A stretch of DNA of 64,000 nt from Basilea psittacipulmonis DSM 24701 (GCF_000743945.1 NZ_CP009238.1:1054001-1118000), one strand, 5' to 3'; numbered from the stretch's first letter, positions 39,201-48,673 are shown. Notes: generated by a model not told the origin, from the letters alone. Numbers and translations are program-made.

Positions 39201-39493
39201 CTCAAGAAGAAAAACGCCATATCAATCTCTTACCAGCTATGATTTATCACGGTGTTAAAACGGAAGAAGCTGTTTTGATGAGAATGAATGCTTTACCTCG
39301 TAGCATCGCTGAATCTTTCGGCGAAATATTAAAAGACTGCGTTTCAAGTACCGAATATTCTGTCCAACAAACAAGACAATTTCTTAAAAATGCTGATACC
39401 TCCCAATGGAATCAAGCCTCGAAAAACTATGCAAATATTTTAAGTGGTCAAGAATATAAAAAGATTTGGAATATATTATCAGGCGAAAGCTAA
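36263..39493 (+). CDS. hamB: Hachiman-like SF2 (Ski2-type) helicase HamB
   Basis: The 1076-residue protein has a 300-residue helical N-terminal region, Walker A PTSGGKT at 334-340, APTKALVSQ (Ia), DEAH at 446-449, and motifs V-VI (CATTTIAQGINFPVSSVFLASR, NLAGRAGRMNHESVG). A long C-terminal helical region follows. This layout fits HamB/AbpB helicases, which hold HamA inactive and sense phage DNA. Walker A has GG where Ski2-like helicases often have SG. No other defence gene follows; the convergent autotransporter gene begins 85 bp later. Confidence 0.87.
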   Translation: MTITQESLEKLNTHWAIQAISENERKEAFNLANKLMVNNAVGSQFNLELSSINFDLLERIALAYEVAAIEHLNALLNPTSNDTELREQCIAASHQAFEFYRLLPIPTQQEQKIFHTLHLACLAYCGQRSVDLYRWLNENKDKIVISTSSDATWDIKILHTLYRCWLRLFQHNDWQSINEIIHFVNELRTSQKAYEADFFNHGSVAENQAKALHLVSLYHWAKATDIQANYLLKGEPITVAQLLDKHFESAIEAAFNYSDMQLEMLLRWMQVASRQMVETSIWWVARRINSRVTKFINHVTKSNALFELIPPQKTAIQEQGLLDVAATAIVVDMPTSGGKTLLAQFRILQALNQFAESEDGCWIAYIAPTKALVSQITRRLRKDFEPIGVKVEQLTGSIDIDTFEEALLTQENGQKSFDILVATPEKLQLIIRNKKVPRPLVLVVMDEAHNIEDEQRGLRIELLLATIKAECDKANFLLLMPFVEKAETIARWLAHDRHAGRAISLGTTAWKPNEQMVGIFRPINEHDEKSSWRLEYETLTTTRNTIHLKGKHYVGGINPLNINKRQCNLSLQAVAMAKIMSVRGTSIAIATRINDVWNMARTAAKNMPLLHPIPDEIVLVQKFIQAEIGENFELIDMLSRGIGVHHAGLSDEIRTLMEWLAEEGKLKILCATTTIAQGINFPVSSVFLASRYLPSKKYCKEMSTRDFWNLAGRAGRMNHESVGIVGIAAGQHPDKTINFVKNKTGELVSRLIQMLEKLEEVGQLNELNKKIYLPDWEDFRCYVAHLWNEKKNLDLVLAETEQLLRNTLGYGVLESDSKNKQKAQKLLDVTRQYAQSLNEKIKFVTLADMTGFSPEGISKAITGFNQLEQKLTINDWKPDSLFGEHSGMSELYGIMLKVPQLKNLENIASDGTKHTLIADITKAWVSGQRIEDIAKAYFQDSDKTTSISNTCKAIYQKLINNGTWGFSALSKLGLDFDNLSQEEKRHINLLPAMIYHGVKTEEAVLMRMNALPRSIAESFGEILKDCVSSTEYSVQQTRQFLKNADTSQWNQASKNYANILSGQEYKKIWNILSGES

Positions 39494-39535
39494 TTTAACC
39501 ACATCATTCTAAATGCAAAGGTTCTTTTAAAGATT

Positions 39536-39564
39536 CACTCACCCACCTCGAAAGATGGATGAGT
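39536..39564. terminator. Possible bidirectional terminator between hamB and the autotransporter gene
   Basis: CACTCACCCACCT and AGATGGATGAGTG can pair with a bulge and a mismatch around a GAA-type loop. Neither side has a long T-run, so its strength is uncertain. It lies in the 85-bp gap between the convergent genes. Confidence 0.45.
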
Positions 39565-39578
39565 GTTGAATATCATTT

Positions 39579-42500
39579 TTAGAATTTTACGTTTAATTTT
39601 AATTGAGCTTGGTGATCGATGTAATGCTGACGCATTCGTGTTTGATACTGTACACCTAATTCAGCAGCTTTTCCCAGATGATACTGTACTCCAAGCCCAA
39701 ACTTACCTTGTATTCGTCCTCTTTTAACCGCATGAATATCAAAAGTTTTATCAGGAGCGACTGTATATGAGGCTTGTACTGTATTTTGGGTATCCTTTAG
39801 ATCAACGCCAACGCCTAACACAGCATTAAACCGTAAAGTGTCTAAGGGTCGATACTCACTCCACATCCCTAATTCAGTTGTCCAAGTATCATAGTGATTT
39901 TTTGCAAACCTCAAGCTGTAAACAGATCCTGTCTCTTGATACCCCGCTACCTTAGTTTTTTGATAATCCATTTTGACATAAGGTTTAAACTGCCATTGAT
40001 CATTGATTTTCATCTGATAAGCCGTTGCAAGTGAGGCATACCATACATCTGCATGGTATTTTGCTTGAGCTTTTTCTGATGCAAAGGCTATATCTCGTTT
40101 ACCCTTTATCGAACTTCTGGCATAACCCAACTGAGCAGACATTAAAACTTGGTCACTCATATAGGCTTGACCATATACGCCTAACTGCCATGTATTGAGC
40201 TTATTTTCCTCGTGTCTTGCTTCATCTAAACCTGTGACTTTAGAGTCCATATAAGCAGTTAACAGTCCTAACGTAGCACGTTCTCTTTGCAAAATATCCG
40301 CCCCCAATACAAAGCCATAGTGCTGAGCTTTATATCCTGGTAAACCATGTGAAGACTGTTGTTGCCAGCTTGCCATTGGTTTGAACCAAAGCGACTTTTC
40401 TGGACTGGCTTCTGGCGTGCGTAATAAACCAATGCCCAAATGATCATTTACCTCACTTATCTCTTTTGAAAGCGAATGAAGAATAATTGCTGTGTTAGGA
40501 CTTAACCAAGCGACCATATTGAGTATCGCTTGATTGACTTGCTCACTACTGCTTAGCTTTGTAAAAGAATCGGCTAATTCACTATCTCCCTTTTCATCAA
40601 GCACTTCATCTAAAATTGTAGCGACTTCTGTTATGGTTGAATTATCTGGATTCAACATATCAACAATCGATTCTGTTTTTGTCGCCACTGCATGAATAGC
40701 GGTTGAAAGTGTGGTAGCGGGACTTGGAGCATCACCCTCAGCCCTGCTACTGCCAATGGATTCGTCAACTAAGTCTTCCATATTCACCCAAGCGTCATCA
40801 TAGTGTAATGTAAAGTCATATAAAGCACTATTATCCGAGACTTGAGCAAATTTCCCTTTAATATAAAATCGTTGTTCCGTCACTAATGCTTCAGATTGTT
40901 GTTCTGCCATACGTTGAACAGAAACAATATGATTTAATGTCTCTTTCAAAGCACCGTCGGTAAAATTTTCTGCATCGATGAAAAGTTTCCCTTTGCTAAT
41001 ATCGAGATGACCATTTTCTACCAATAAACTTCCGTAATCATCTTTAGCGTGTACAGTCAACACTATGGTCTGCCCTTCACGCATCGCATAATTTCCCTGA
41101 TAGACCAACGCATCATTTAATACCATTTCATCGACGGGCTCTAATGCGGCCACTTCTTGAATCACCGCAGGCGTATTGACCACGATACGTTCTAATGATG
41201 CCAACGGTGTTGAAACTTTAATAGGTTGATCTAACGTGGCACTCACACGATCCTTGCCTAAAACCAAGGTATCACGCCCCTCTCCAAAGTTTACTAAACG
41301 AGCATTTAAACGTACGGTATCATCAGCGATGAGTAATTGATCATCCCCCTCTTTGAAATCAATATCCCCATTTATAATGGCGTGATGTTCTAATATCAAG
41401 GTATTCGGTGATTCATCGCCCAATACAGCATAGGGTAAAAAAGCCAATTTTTCGCCCTCTTGAGACATCGCTAATACTTCAAAACCATTAGCATTTAGGG
41501 TACTTTCATTTAACGTTACCTTTGTATTATTGCGAATCCCCAAAGCATTGACCAAGCCATTAACCGTTGTTTTATTAAGCGATAAATCTTGATTGGCGAC
41601 CAAAGCAGCATTCGATAAACCTACTCCATTAATAATATGATTTTCTATATGGCTGTCCATAGCGGTATAACTACTATCTAAGCCACTGTTATCTTTAGGT
41701 GCATTTAGAATCTGATACTGTTCGCCATTCCATTCTATCGTACTATTTTCAGCCACCACCACCGACTGAATCGCACCATAACGCGAATTATCAGATTTCA
41801 CCACACGTATTAAATGTTCATCTTTTAACTCAGGTTTCTCTGGAGCACCATAACGTTCTGTCAATAGTTTATTAACGGTATTCAATTGATGATTCATGAT
41901 TGAAATTTCACTATTAACAAAATCATGATACAAATCTACTAACTTTTGGAATCCTGCTCCCAAAGTGATGTCTCCCAAGCTCTTTAAATATGCATCAAAA
42001 TCTTTACGACGATTCATCAATTTGTTTTTGTAACCTAAGAAATCTCGTGCATTTTTCTCTAATGCAAAATGCCCCTGAGCTTTAGTTAGCCAAGATAAAT
42101 CTGCTATACGAAACTGAGATGAACTTTCATTATGATTATTAAGCGCATCATATATCTTATAGAAAAAATCCAACCGCTGATCAATACTTAAACCTGTCGT
42201 AACACCGCCATAATACTGTTCAACTTTTTCTACTGAACGAGCATAGCTAGCGCGCATTGTTATACCAAAATTCTTTACACGTTTTCTTACTCCCTTTACC
42301 GTTTTAATGTCAATTTTTAACATAACATCTGTCGATTTTTCAAAATTCTTATCTAACTCTGTACGCACCGTATCAATCTGCTTCCTATTGTATTTTGCAG
42401 TAGCCAACTCATATCGGTCAGGTACCTTGGGAGCAAAATAAACCAATGTTCCCTTATTCTGTACGGGGTCTTCATCCGCATTAAAATAAAGATACGTATC

Positions 42501-44660
42501 TTGTTTGGCCTCTGTACCCGTGCGTGTACCATCATAATTACCTGCAATCATGGTACCTGCCATTAATCCATAATTTTGAATTTGCCCTTCATATCCTGAT
42601 AAATACTTGGGTTCATTCACACTATAAGCATCATCAATCTTAGATTTTGCCAATAACGCTGCGTGATTGCCTGAGATAATTCCTGTATTGATAATGTCGG
42701 ATTTCATCTTTTGATCAAAGGCTATTCCTACACCTGATGCTAAGTAATCAATTCGTGCATAACTGCCGTTGGAATAACCATGATACATCTTGGCATAACC
42801 ACTAATGACACCGCTATTATTGATATGACCCAAAGAAGCCGTATCGCCATTATGTCGTCCTGTAAACAAACTGATACCATTACCACTACCTTTGATATCG
42901 CTAATAGCATTGACCTCACGACACCCGTCAGAACTGCAAGTACGAACATTCTGTGGCGCATCAGGAACTTGATTGGGGCGTTGAAGTTTTGACCAAGTAT
43001 CATTCGTAATGAGTAAAAATGCCAACTCAGGGGATTCAATATGTTCATTTCCACCTATTCCAGCTTTAGTCACCAAAGACCCACTAATGATCCCTTTATT
43101 ATCAATATTACCCATACTAGCAGAATAGGTTTGGGCGGCTCCTGCCTGTAAAAAAGCAGAAATACCGTTACCCGAACCATAAGCAATCGCTCGAATATCG
43201 CCGTAGCCATTACCAGCACGTATATCGGCTTGTCCACTGATAACACCTATATTATCAATATCACCTATTTTCAATACTACCGCATCATCAGCCCGTTCCC
43301 CTTGTTCGTTCAAAGTCCCCAATGCCTGCTGTACCATTTCCAAATAAACATTTATACCATTCCCGCCACCGTAAGCTTGGCTTTGAGAGTACACATGAAT
43401 CACATCAACCGAGTTATTAGCGGACTGTTGTGACAATTCACCCATCAGTCGTCCTGTATTATTAACTGTCCCTAATTCACTAGCAGTTCGGTGTTTTGCA
43501 AATCGTAAGGTATGAGCGGCGACACTAATAGCATTACCAGAATCATATGACCGAGTATAGTTAGTGCCTGGCGTGGTCACCGTTGCTCCTGCCGTTAATC
43601 GTGCCACCCCACTGATTACGCCATCATTATGGACTGCATTCAACATCGCTTTGTTTTGTTCTTCATAAGCATAGGTACGTTTATCTTTGGTCATAGCTTT
43701 AGCTCGTAAAGAAACACCATTACCAGACGACCAACTCACTGTAGCATAGTCCTGCGATGGTGTATCTTTCGCTGCCACACTATCTTGATGCCCATTTGCA
43801 TGTAATTGACCTTGTATCAGCCCCTGATTATCTAGTCGTTCCAATGCAATCACTACCGACTTACCATATAAATCCGTATTTTTTTCTAGCCCTGCTAAAT
43901 GAATATTGTCTGGCGTGACACTCATGTTCGCGTCAGCAAGCATGCGTAATGCAGACGTACGCATTGATACAGCACTTCTGGATCCGCCTACCATTGCATC
44001 TACGGCCACAGCATCACCTGTCCCATTATCAATATAGGTTCCATAATCAGTATCACCATAAATACTGACACCATTTGCACTTGCATTACTTAGAATAATG
44101 CTACGATGAGTCCCTTTGCCCGCATTTAATATCGCTCGTCCCTCTACAAGCCCACTATTTTCAATCGTTCTGAGATTTATCTCCACATCATTGTGGTTAG
44201 GCTGTGCGGTCCAGCCATAAGCATCAATTCCATTTGCCTCTCCATCTGTAGCAATGCTAGAACGATAGTCTTTCCATTCTGTCAAAACAGCGTCTTGAGG
44301 CAAAGGTATCTCTTCAATAATCCTATATGACTCCTGTGCATTTACCTCCAGTGAGCCATAAATATAGCCTTTATTTTTTGCACCTATTTGTGGAATCAGT
44401 CCATCCAAGTCATCTGGATTACCATACCAAATAATCCTAACAGGGTTACCTGTACGATTACGTGTACCCGCAAAGAAATACGCCTCTTCGGGATTCGGCT
44501 CCGTTACTTGAGAATTCATTAACACGCGTACATTTTCTGGCACAAAAGCATATTCAGAGTCACCCTGAACATATAGTTTGCGATCATTTGTAATCGCCCA
44601 AGATGTACTTAATGCCATTGCCACGATTGCGACAGTAGATTTCACTGCAAAAGATTTCAT
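39579..44660 (-). CDS. Large autotransporter (type Va) with repeated passenger modules
   Basis: The ATG at 44660 is chosen because GGAGGAG lies just upstream; the longer frame is unsupported. The 1693-residue protein has a signal peptide (residues 1-22, ending TSWA), a passenger with about seven modules each carrying a GNGIS-like motif and an N-G-x-I-S-G turn, a charged helical insert at about 765-940, then more beta-helix. An autotransporter barrel from about residue 1420 ends LKLNVKF with terminal Phe. The passenger is exported to the cell surface; its function is unknown, though adhesion is common in such proteins. It is divergent from apbE across a Fur box, so iron control is likely. Confidence 0.92.
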   Translation of the reverse strand: MKSFAVKSTVAIVAMALSTSWAITNDRKLYVQGDSEYAFVPENVRVLMNSQVTEPNPEEAYFFAGTRNRTGNPVRIIWYGNPDDLDGLIPQIGAKNKGYIYGSLEVNAQESYRIIEEIPLPQDAVLTEWKDYRSSIATDGEANGIDAYGWTAQPNHNDVEINLRTIENSGLVEGRAILNAGKGTHRSIILSNASANGVSIYGDTDYGTYIDNGTGDAVAVDAMVGGSRSAVSMRTSALRMLADANMSVTPDNIHLAGLEKNTDLYGKSVVIALERLDNQGLIQGQLHANGHQDSVAAKDTPSQDYATVSWSSGNGVSLRAKAMTKDKRTYAYEEQNKAMLNAVHNDGVISGVARLTAGATVTTPGTNYTRSYDSGNAISVAAHTLRFAKHRTASELGTVNNTGRLMGELSQQSANNSVDVIHVYSQSQAYGGGNGINVYLEMVQQALGTLNEQGERADDAVVLKIGDIDNIGVISGQADIRAGNGYGDIRAIAYGSGNGISAFLQAGAAQTYSASMGNIDNKGIISGSLVTKAGIGGNEHIESPELAFLLITNDTWSKLQRPNQVPDAPQNVRTCSSDGCREVNAISDIKGSGNGISLFTGRHNGDTASLGHINNSGVISGYAKMYHGYSNGSYARIDYLASGVGIAFDQKMKSDIINTGIISGNHAALLAKSKIDDAYSVNEPKYLSGYEGQIQNYGLMAGTMIAGNYDGTRTGTEAKQDTYLYFNADEDPVQNKGTLVYFAPKVPDRYELATAKYNRKQIDTVRTELDKNFEKSTDVMLKIDIKTVKGVRKRVKNFGITMRASYARSVEKVEQYYGGVTTGLSIDQRLDFFYKIYDALNNHNESSSQFRIADLSWLTKAQGHFALEKNARDFLGYKNKLMNRRKDFDAYLKSLGDITLGAGFQKLVDLYHDFVNSEISIMNHQLNTVNKLLTERYGAPEKPELKDEHLIRVVKSDNSRYGAIQSVVVAENSTIEWNGEQYQILNAPKDNSGLDSSYTAMDSHIENHIINGVGLSNAALVANQDLSLNKTTVNGLVNALGIRNNTKVTLNESTLNANGFEVLAMSQEGEKLAFLPYAVLGDESPNTLILEHHAIINGDIDFKEGDDQLLIADDTVRLNARLVNFGEGRDTLVLGKDRVSATLDQPIKVSTPLASLERIVVNTPAVIQEVAALEPVDEMVLNDALVYQGNYAMREGQTIVLTVHAKDDYGSLLVENGHLDISKGKLFIDAENFTDGALKETLNHIVSVQRMAEQQSEALVTEQRFYIKGKFAQVSDNSALYDFTLHYDDAWVNMEDLVDESIGSSRAEGDAPSPATTLSTAIHAVATKTESIVDMLNPDNSTITEVATILDEVLDEKGDSELADSFTKLSSSEQVNQAILNMVAWLSPNTAIILHSLSKEISEVNDHLGIGLLRTPEASPEKSLWFKPMASWQQQSSHGLPGYKAQHYGFVLGADILQRERATLGLLTAYMDSKVTGLDEARHEENKLNTWQLGVYGQAYMSDQVLMSAQLGYARSSIKGKRDIAFASEKAQAKYHADVWYASLATAYQMKINDQWQFKPYVKMDYQKTKVAGYQETGSVYSLRFAKNHYDTWTTELGMWSEYRPLDTLRFNAVLGVGVDLKDTQNTVQASYTVAPDKTFDIHAVKRGRIQGKFGLGVQYHLGKAAELGVQYQTRMRQHYIDHQAQLKLNVKF

Positions 44661-44767
44661 CTCTCCTCCCTTTTTTAATAAAAATAATGACCTAATAGGA
44701 ACATTTCTATGTCCCATTGGTCATTTCATTTTCCCCTAACAAACCTTTTTCATCATAACAATATTAT

Positions 44768-44788
44768 TAATGATAATCAATATCATTA
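44768..44788. promoter_or_regulatory. Fur box between the autotransporter and apbE genes
   Basis: Arms TAATGATA and TATCATTA are perfect inverted repeats around ATCAA. The core TGATAATCAATATCA fits the 7-1-7 Fur pattern TGATAATNATTATCA with one mismatch. It lies 108 bp before the autotransporter start and 95 bp before apbE, so one site could repress both genes when iron is plentiful. Confidence 0.82.
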
Positions 44789-44882
44789 TTATTGTTTATA
44801 ATATATAGTTATCCATAATGAAATAGCTTTGATGCTTAATAAATGACTCACTAGCATTACGTCGTAGAAAAAAGGAGGAAAA

Positions 44883-45839
44883 ATGATAACTTTAACAGGT
44901 GAGACTATGGGTTCATTGTGGCAAGTGAAAATTGCTCAAGACCAGATTCCTATACAAGATACACAGACGATTCGACGCAGTATTGAACTTGTGTTGGCGA
45001 TGATTAATGATCGTATGTCAACCTTTATTCCAACCTCAGAGATAGAACAAATTAACCAAAATCACAGTACCTCCCCTATTAAAATCTCACCAGAAATGCA
45101 CGAAGTGTTAACTCATGCACTTTGTGTATGTAAAGAAACTGATGGCATATATGACATTACCGTTGGAGACTTGGTAAATGCTTGGGGTTTTGGTCCAGTA
45201 AAGACCGTCAATCGTCCAGAGAATGCACAAATTCAGGAATTGTTAAAGCATGTAGGTTGGCAAAAAATTTCTTTAACAACGGACGGTTACTTATTAAAAA
45301 CCGATGCTCATGTCCGCCTAGATCTTTGCTCAATTGCTAAAGGGTATGCCATTGATAAAGTTGCTCAATTATTAGAAAGTTGGGGCTATCATGATTATTT
45401 AATCGAAATAGGCGGAGAAGCCTGTGTAAGTGGCTACAAATATCATGAACCATGGCATATTGGTATTGAACGCCCTGAATGGGGTGGCGGTCATCATTAT
45501 GAACAAATATTGGGGCTGGGTGGCACCAAACTAAGTATGGCGACCTCAGGTAATTATAAGAACTATATCAAACAAGGAAATATCGTGACAGCACATGAAA
45601 TCGACACCCGAACAGGCTACACAAAATATTCGTCACTACTTTCGGTAACCGTTATCGCACCGACTTGCATGATGGCCGATAGTTACGCAACCGCCCTTTA
45701 TTTACTGGATACACAAGCCTTAGAGTTTGCCACCACACATAACATTGCAGCGTTTTTCATTATCCATGATCCTAGTTTAGAACAAGGCTACCGCACTGTC
45801 ATCAGCCCAAAGTTTAAAACACTTGTAATGCAAAAATAA
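44883..45839 (+). CDS. apbE: ApbE-family FAD:protein FMN transferase, no signal peptide
   Basis: The 318-residue protein has the ApbE segments GETMGSLWQVK, DRMSTFIPTSEI, DLCSIAKGYAIDKVA, IEIGGEACVSG and HEIDTRTGYT. ApbE attaches FMN covalently to threonine in flavoproteins such as RnfG and NqrC, usually in the periplasm. This one begins at the conserved domain, with no signal peptide or lipobox, and stop codons upstream rule out an extension. It could therefore act in the cytoplasm. The AGGAGG ribosome-binding site is strong. The target flavoprotein is not in the window. Confidence 0.88.
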   Translation: MITLTGETMGSLWQVKIAQDQIPIQDTQTIRRSIELVLAMINDRMSTFIPTSEIEQINQNHSTSPIKISPEMHEVLTHALCVCKETDGIYDITVGDLVNAWGFGPVKTVNRPENAQIQELLKHVGWQKISLTTDGYLLKTDAHVRLDLCSIAKGYAIDKVAQLLESWGYHDYLIEIGGEACVSGYKYHEPWHIGIERPEWGGGHHYEQILGLGGTKLSMATSGNYKNYIKQGNIVTAHEIDTRTGYTKYSSLLSVTVIAPTCMMADSYATALYLLDTQALEFATTHNIAAFFIIHDPSLEQGYRTVISPKFKTLVMQK

Positions 45840-45917
45840 AGAACTCACCCCCTTGGATACGGTCATTCATCAAGAGGGTTGCTTCGTTTTCTGTTAGGCT
45901 TACTACACATTATTGTG

Positions 45918-46550
45918 TTATTCCTCTTCTTGTACCTGCTCCAATATCTTTAGAAAATCTGCACTCGAACGAGAACCCGTTAGGGCAATTTTTTGATTGA
46001 TCAGAAAAAAGGGAATGCTCTGAATATTTAACTGCATGGCTTCTTGTTCATCATTTCTAACTTCTTGGCAATATTCATCACTATTTAGCATGTCAGCCAC
46101 TTCATGCGGATTCAGTTCTACTTCCTGAGCCAATAAAATAAGCGTTCGATGATCGGCAAGTATCAAATTATCTTCAAAATATGCTTTCATCAGTCTTGCA
46201 TGCATCGCTTGTTCTCGCCTTTTCCTACGTGCAAAGTGAGTTAAACGGTGTGCATCAAAAGTTTGGGTATTTTGTACTTGTTCATAATTCATCAAAATAC
46301 CCGTTTGGCGTGCATAATGTTCGATAGAACGAATCATATGGAGTGCCTCTTCTGGACTTTTTTGATATTTTCTCTCAATGCGTTGCTGCGTACTGTTTGT
46401 CACGATATGACTGGCATGAGGATAAAGTTCAAACGATTTATATTGCACATTTACTGGCTTTTGAAACTGGATAAGTGCTTGTGCCAGTTGCTTTTCAGCA
46501 ATATAACAAAATGGACAAGCGTAATCGAACCAAATATCTATTGTCATCAT
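45918..46550 (-). CDS. DsbA-family oxidoreductase (FrnE-like)
   Basis: The ATG at 46550 overlaps the TGA of the transporter gene (ATGA) and has AGG 7 bases upstream, so it is preferred over 46556. The 210-residue protein is a thioredoxin-fold DsbA/FrnE member with a CPFC active site (DYACPFCYIAE) and no signal peptide, so it is probably cytoplasmic. The cis-proline segment is QSIPFFLINQKIALTGS. Such proteins act as disulfide oxidoreductases or isomerases. It is coupled to the EamA transporter gene. Confidence 0.87.
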   Translation of the reverse strand: MMTIDIWFDYACPFCYIAEKQLAQALIQFQKPVNVQYKSFELYPHASHIVTNSTQQRIERKYQKSPEEALHMIRSIEHYARQTGILMNYEQVQNTQTFDAHRLTHFARRKRREQAMHARLMKAYFEDNLILADHRTLILLAQEVELNPHEVADMLNSDEYCQEVRNDEQEAMQLNIQSIPFFLINQKIALTGSRSSADFLKILEQVQEEE

Positions 46551-47432
46551 GAACATACCTTATTTCTTACTTTGATAAAATGGCTCAAACGGAAAAAGAT
46601 AAGTGCCACAAGAATCAGCCCGATTCCTAATATCTTGCCACTATTTAAAATCTCTGACATAAAAATAACACTTAACAATAAGGTCCAGACAGGTTCTAGA
46701 ATCATAATAATGGCTGCATGACCGATGTCACTATGCTTTTGTCCCAAAGTCTGCAACAAGAACCGAGCATTCGTGCCAATCAATACACTGAGCAAAAGCC
46801 AAAGCCATGTATCAAATGCTACGTGAGTGGGTATCGGTTCTACTATTAATGAATACATACCATTTAATAAACCTACCATCAATAGCTGAATGGTGGTTAA
46901 TGCTAAAACAGGAACATGCTGCGTATAACGATTATTCAAAACAAATTGAATGGCAGCAAAAATCGCTGCTAATAAAAAGAAAACACTATCGAGTGCAAAA
47001 CTTCCTTTCCCTTGTGTATTAGCAAGAAAATAAATACCTAAAATGGCGATTGGAAAAGCATACCAAAATGGTTTACTAGGTATTTGGCGAAAGAAAAGCC
47101 AAGCCACCATAGGTGATATCAACATCGCCACACTTAGTAAAAATGCGCCTTTACCTAGTTCCGTACTATACTTAACACCTAATACCCAAAAGAAAAGATA
47201 AAAACTAAAAGTAATCCCAACGAGTAACGCATTTTTCCATTGTTTTCGATTCATTTGTCGCATTTGTGGTAATGCAAAGGGTAAAAAAATTAACCCTGCA
47301 AAACAAAATCGTAAACTTACAAAAGCTACCGCTGAAAGCCCCGCAATCGCATGTTTTGAAAATAACCAGCCTAATGCTGCCGCGATGGTAGTGATAAATA
47401 ATATGATTTCACCATAATATTTGGTTTTCATT
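46547..47432 (-). CDS. EamA/DMT family transporter
   Basis: The ATG at 47432 has GAGG 7 bases upstream; longer forms have less support. The 294-residue membrane protein shows ten hydrophobic helices in two EamA halves, as in drug/metabolite exporters (YdcZ/RhtA type). The segment LGQKHSDIGHAAIIMILEPVWTLLLSVIF is typical of the second repeat. The substrate is unknown. It is divergent from a LysR regulator, a common local control arrangement, with about 105 bp between them. Confidence 0.88.
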
Positions 47433-47536
47433 GTTGTCCTCATTATTTGACAAATAATCAACTTGCATATAATAATTTATTTATTGTTGAATTTGTGTCA
47501 ACCATAAGATGTAAAAATAGCAACTAGGATAAAATA

Positions 47537-48427
47537 ATGGAAATCAGTAATTTAAATGATTTAATCGCATTTGTAGAATCGATAAAATATCAATCTTATA
47601 GCGTTGCAGCCAAACAACTGGGACTTAGTCGATCAGCCATTAGCAAACGTATTAGTCGCTTAGAGGATAGATTGGGCATTCGATTATTACAACGCAATAG
47701 TCGTCATATCAGTTTAACGGATGACGGACAATTATTTTATGAACGTTGTGTCAATATCTTAGAAGAATTAGAAGATGCTGAACAATTATTAGCTCAACGC
47801 CTGAATGAACCTCGCGGTAAATTAAGAATCAGTGTACCAACGGGTTTAGGATTGCTCGTACTTCCACCCATTATTCAAGCGTATTTAAAGCAATATCCAC
47901 AGGTAGAAATAGAAATATCCTTATCTGATCGTTATGTTGACTTGGTCGAAGACGGGTTTGATTTGGCTGTACGCGTTGGCATACCTAATTCCGAAAGTCG
48001 TCTATTAGCACGAACCATCAACTTGCAGCCACTATTACTATGTGCCTCGCCCGATTATCTAAAACAATACGGTACACCCCAAAAACCTGACGATTTAGTC
48101 AATCACCAATGTCTTCACTATGTACAAAATGGCAGTATTTCCGCTTGGAAATTTCAACATGGTGGAAAATTACAAACCTTTATTGGAAAAGGACGTTATC
48201 GAGCAGATAATGTCCAACAATTAGTTTCGTTTGCTGCCGCTCATTTTGGTGTGGTGCAGTTATTTCATTATTTGGTCAAAAATGAACTCGAAGAAGGACG
48301 ATTAGTACCTATTTTAACGGAATATCAAATCCCTGAAACCGCGATTCAAGTGGTCTATTCAAGCAGAAAACAACTCTCCCCTAAAATTCGTTCTTTTATC
48401 GATTATCTAGCTGAAAACTGGAGATAA
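47537..48427 (+). CDS. LysR-family transcriptional regulator
   Basis: The 296-residue protein has the N-terminal LysR helix-turn-helix (DLIAFVESIKYQSYSVAAKQLGLSRSAISKRISRLEDRLGIRLLQR) and an effector domain with VDLVEDGFDLAVRVG, the pattern of the CrgA/DmlR-type subgroup. It is divergent from the EamA transporter and is the best candidate to regulate it. The ligand is unknown. Confidence 0.92.
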   Translation: MEISNLNDLIAFVESIKYQSYSVAAKQLGLSRSAISKRISRLEDRLGIRLLQRNSRHISLTDDGQLFYERCVNILEELEDAEQLLAQRLNEPRGKLRISVPTGLGLLVLPPIIQAYLKQYPQVEIEISLSDRYVDLVEDGFDLAVRVGIPNSESRLLARTINLQPLLLCASPDYLKQYGTPQKPDDLVNHQCLHYVQNGSISAWKFQHGGKLQTFIGKGRYRADNVQQLVSFAAAHFGVVQLFHYLVKNELEEGRLVPILTEYQIPETAIQVVYSSRKQLSPKIRSFIDYLAENWR

Positions 48428-48673
48428 TGCAGTTTTCAGGCAGTTTGAACCGTTTCGCTTATTCTCGGTCACAAAGTATCCTTTACATTAAAGTTGAAGT
48501 TTGAGTATTTAAATATTTTTGCTAAATATGAATAACTATCTATCTGATATGACATTTAGATTTTTATTATTTCCTATTACTTAATTGTGTTTTTCTAAAA
48601 TAGCTCTTTATTGTTTATGCTTTGTTCGCATATAGTTATTGATGTGAAATTAAACAATCCATAAGGAATAAAA

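Noticed and set aside
39579..44660. The autotransporter as a flavinylation target of the adjacent ApbE
   Set aside because: Only an LTAGATVT segment resembles the ApbE motif (D-x-x-S/T-G/S-A-T); the leading acidic residue is missing, so this is not supported.
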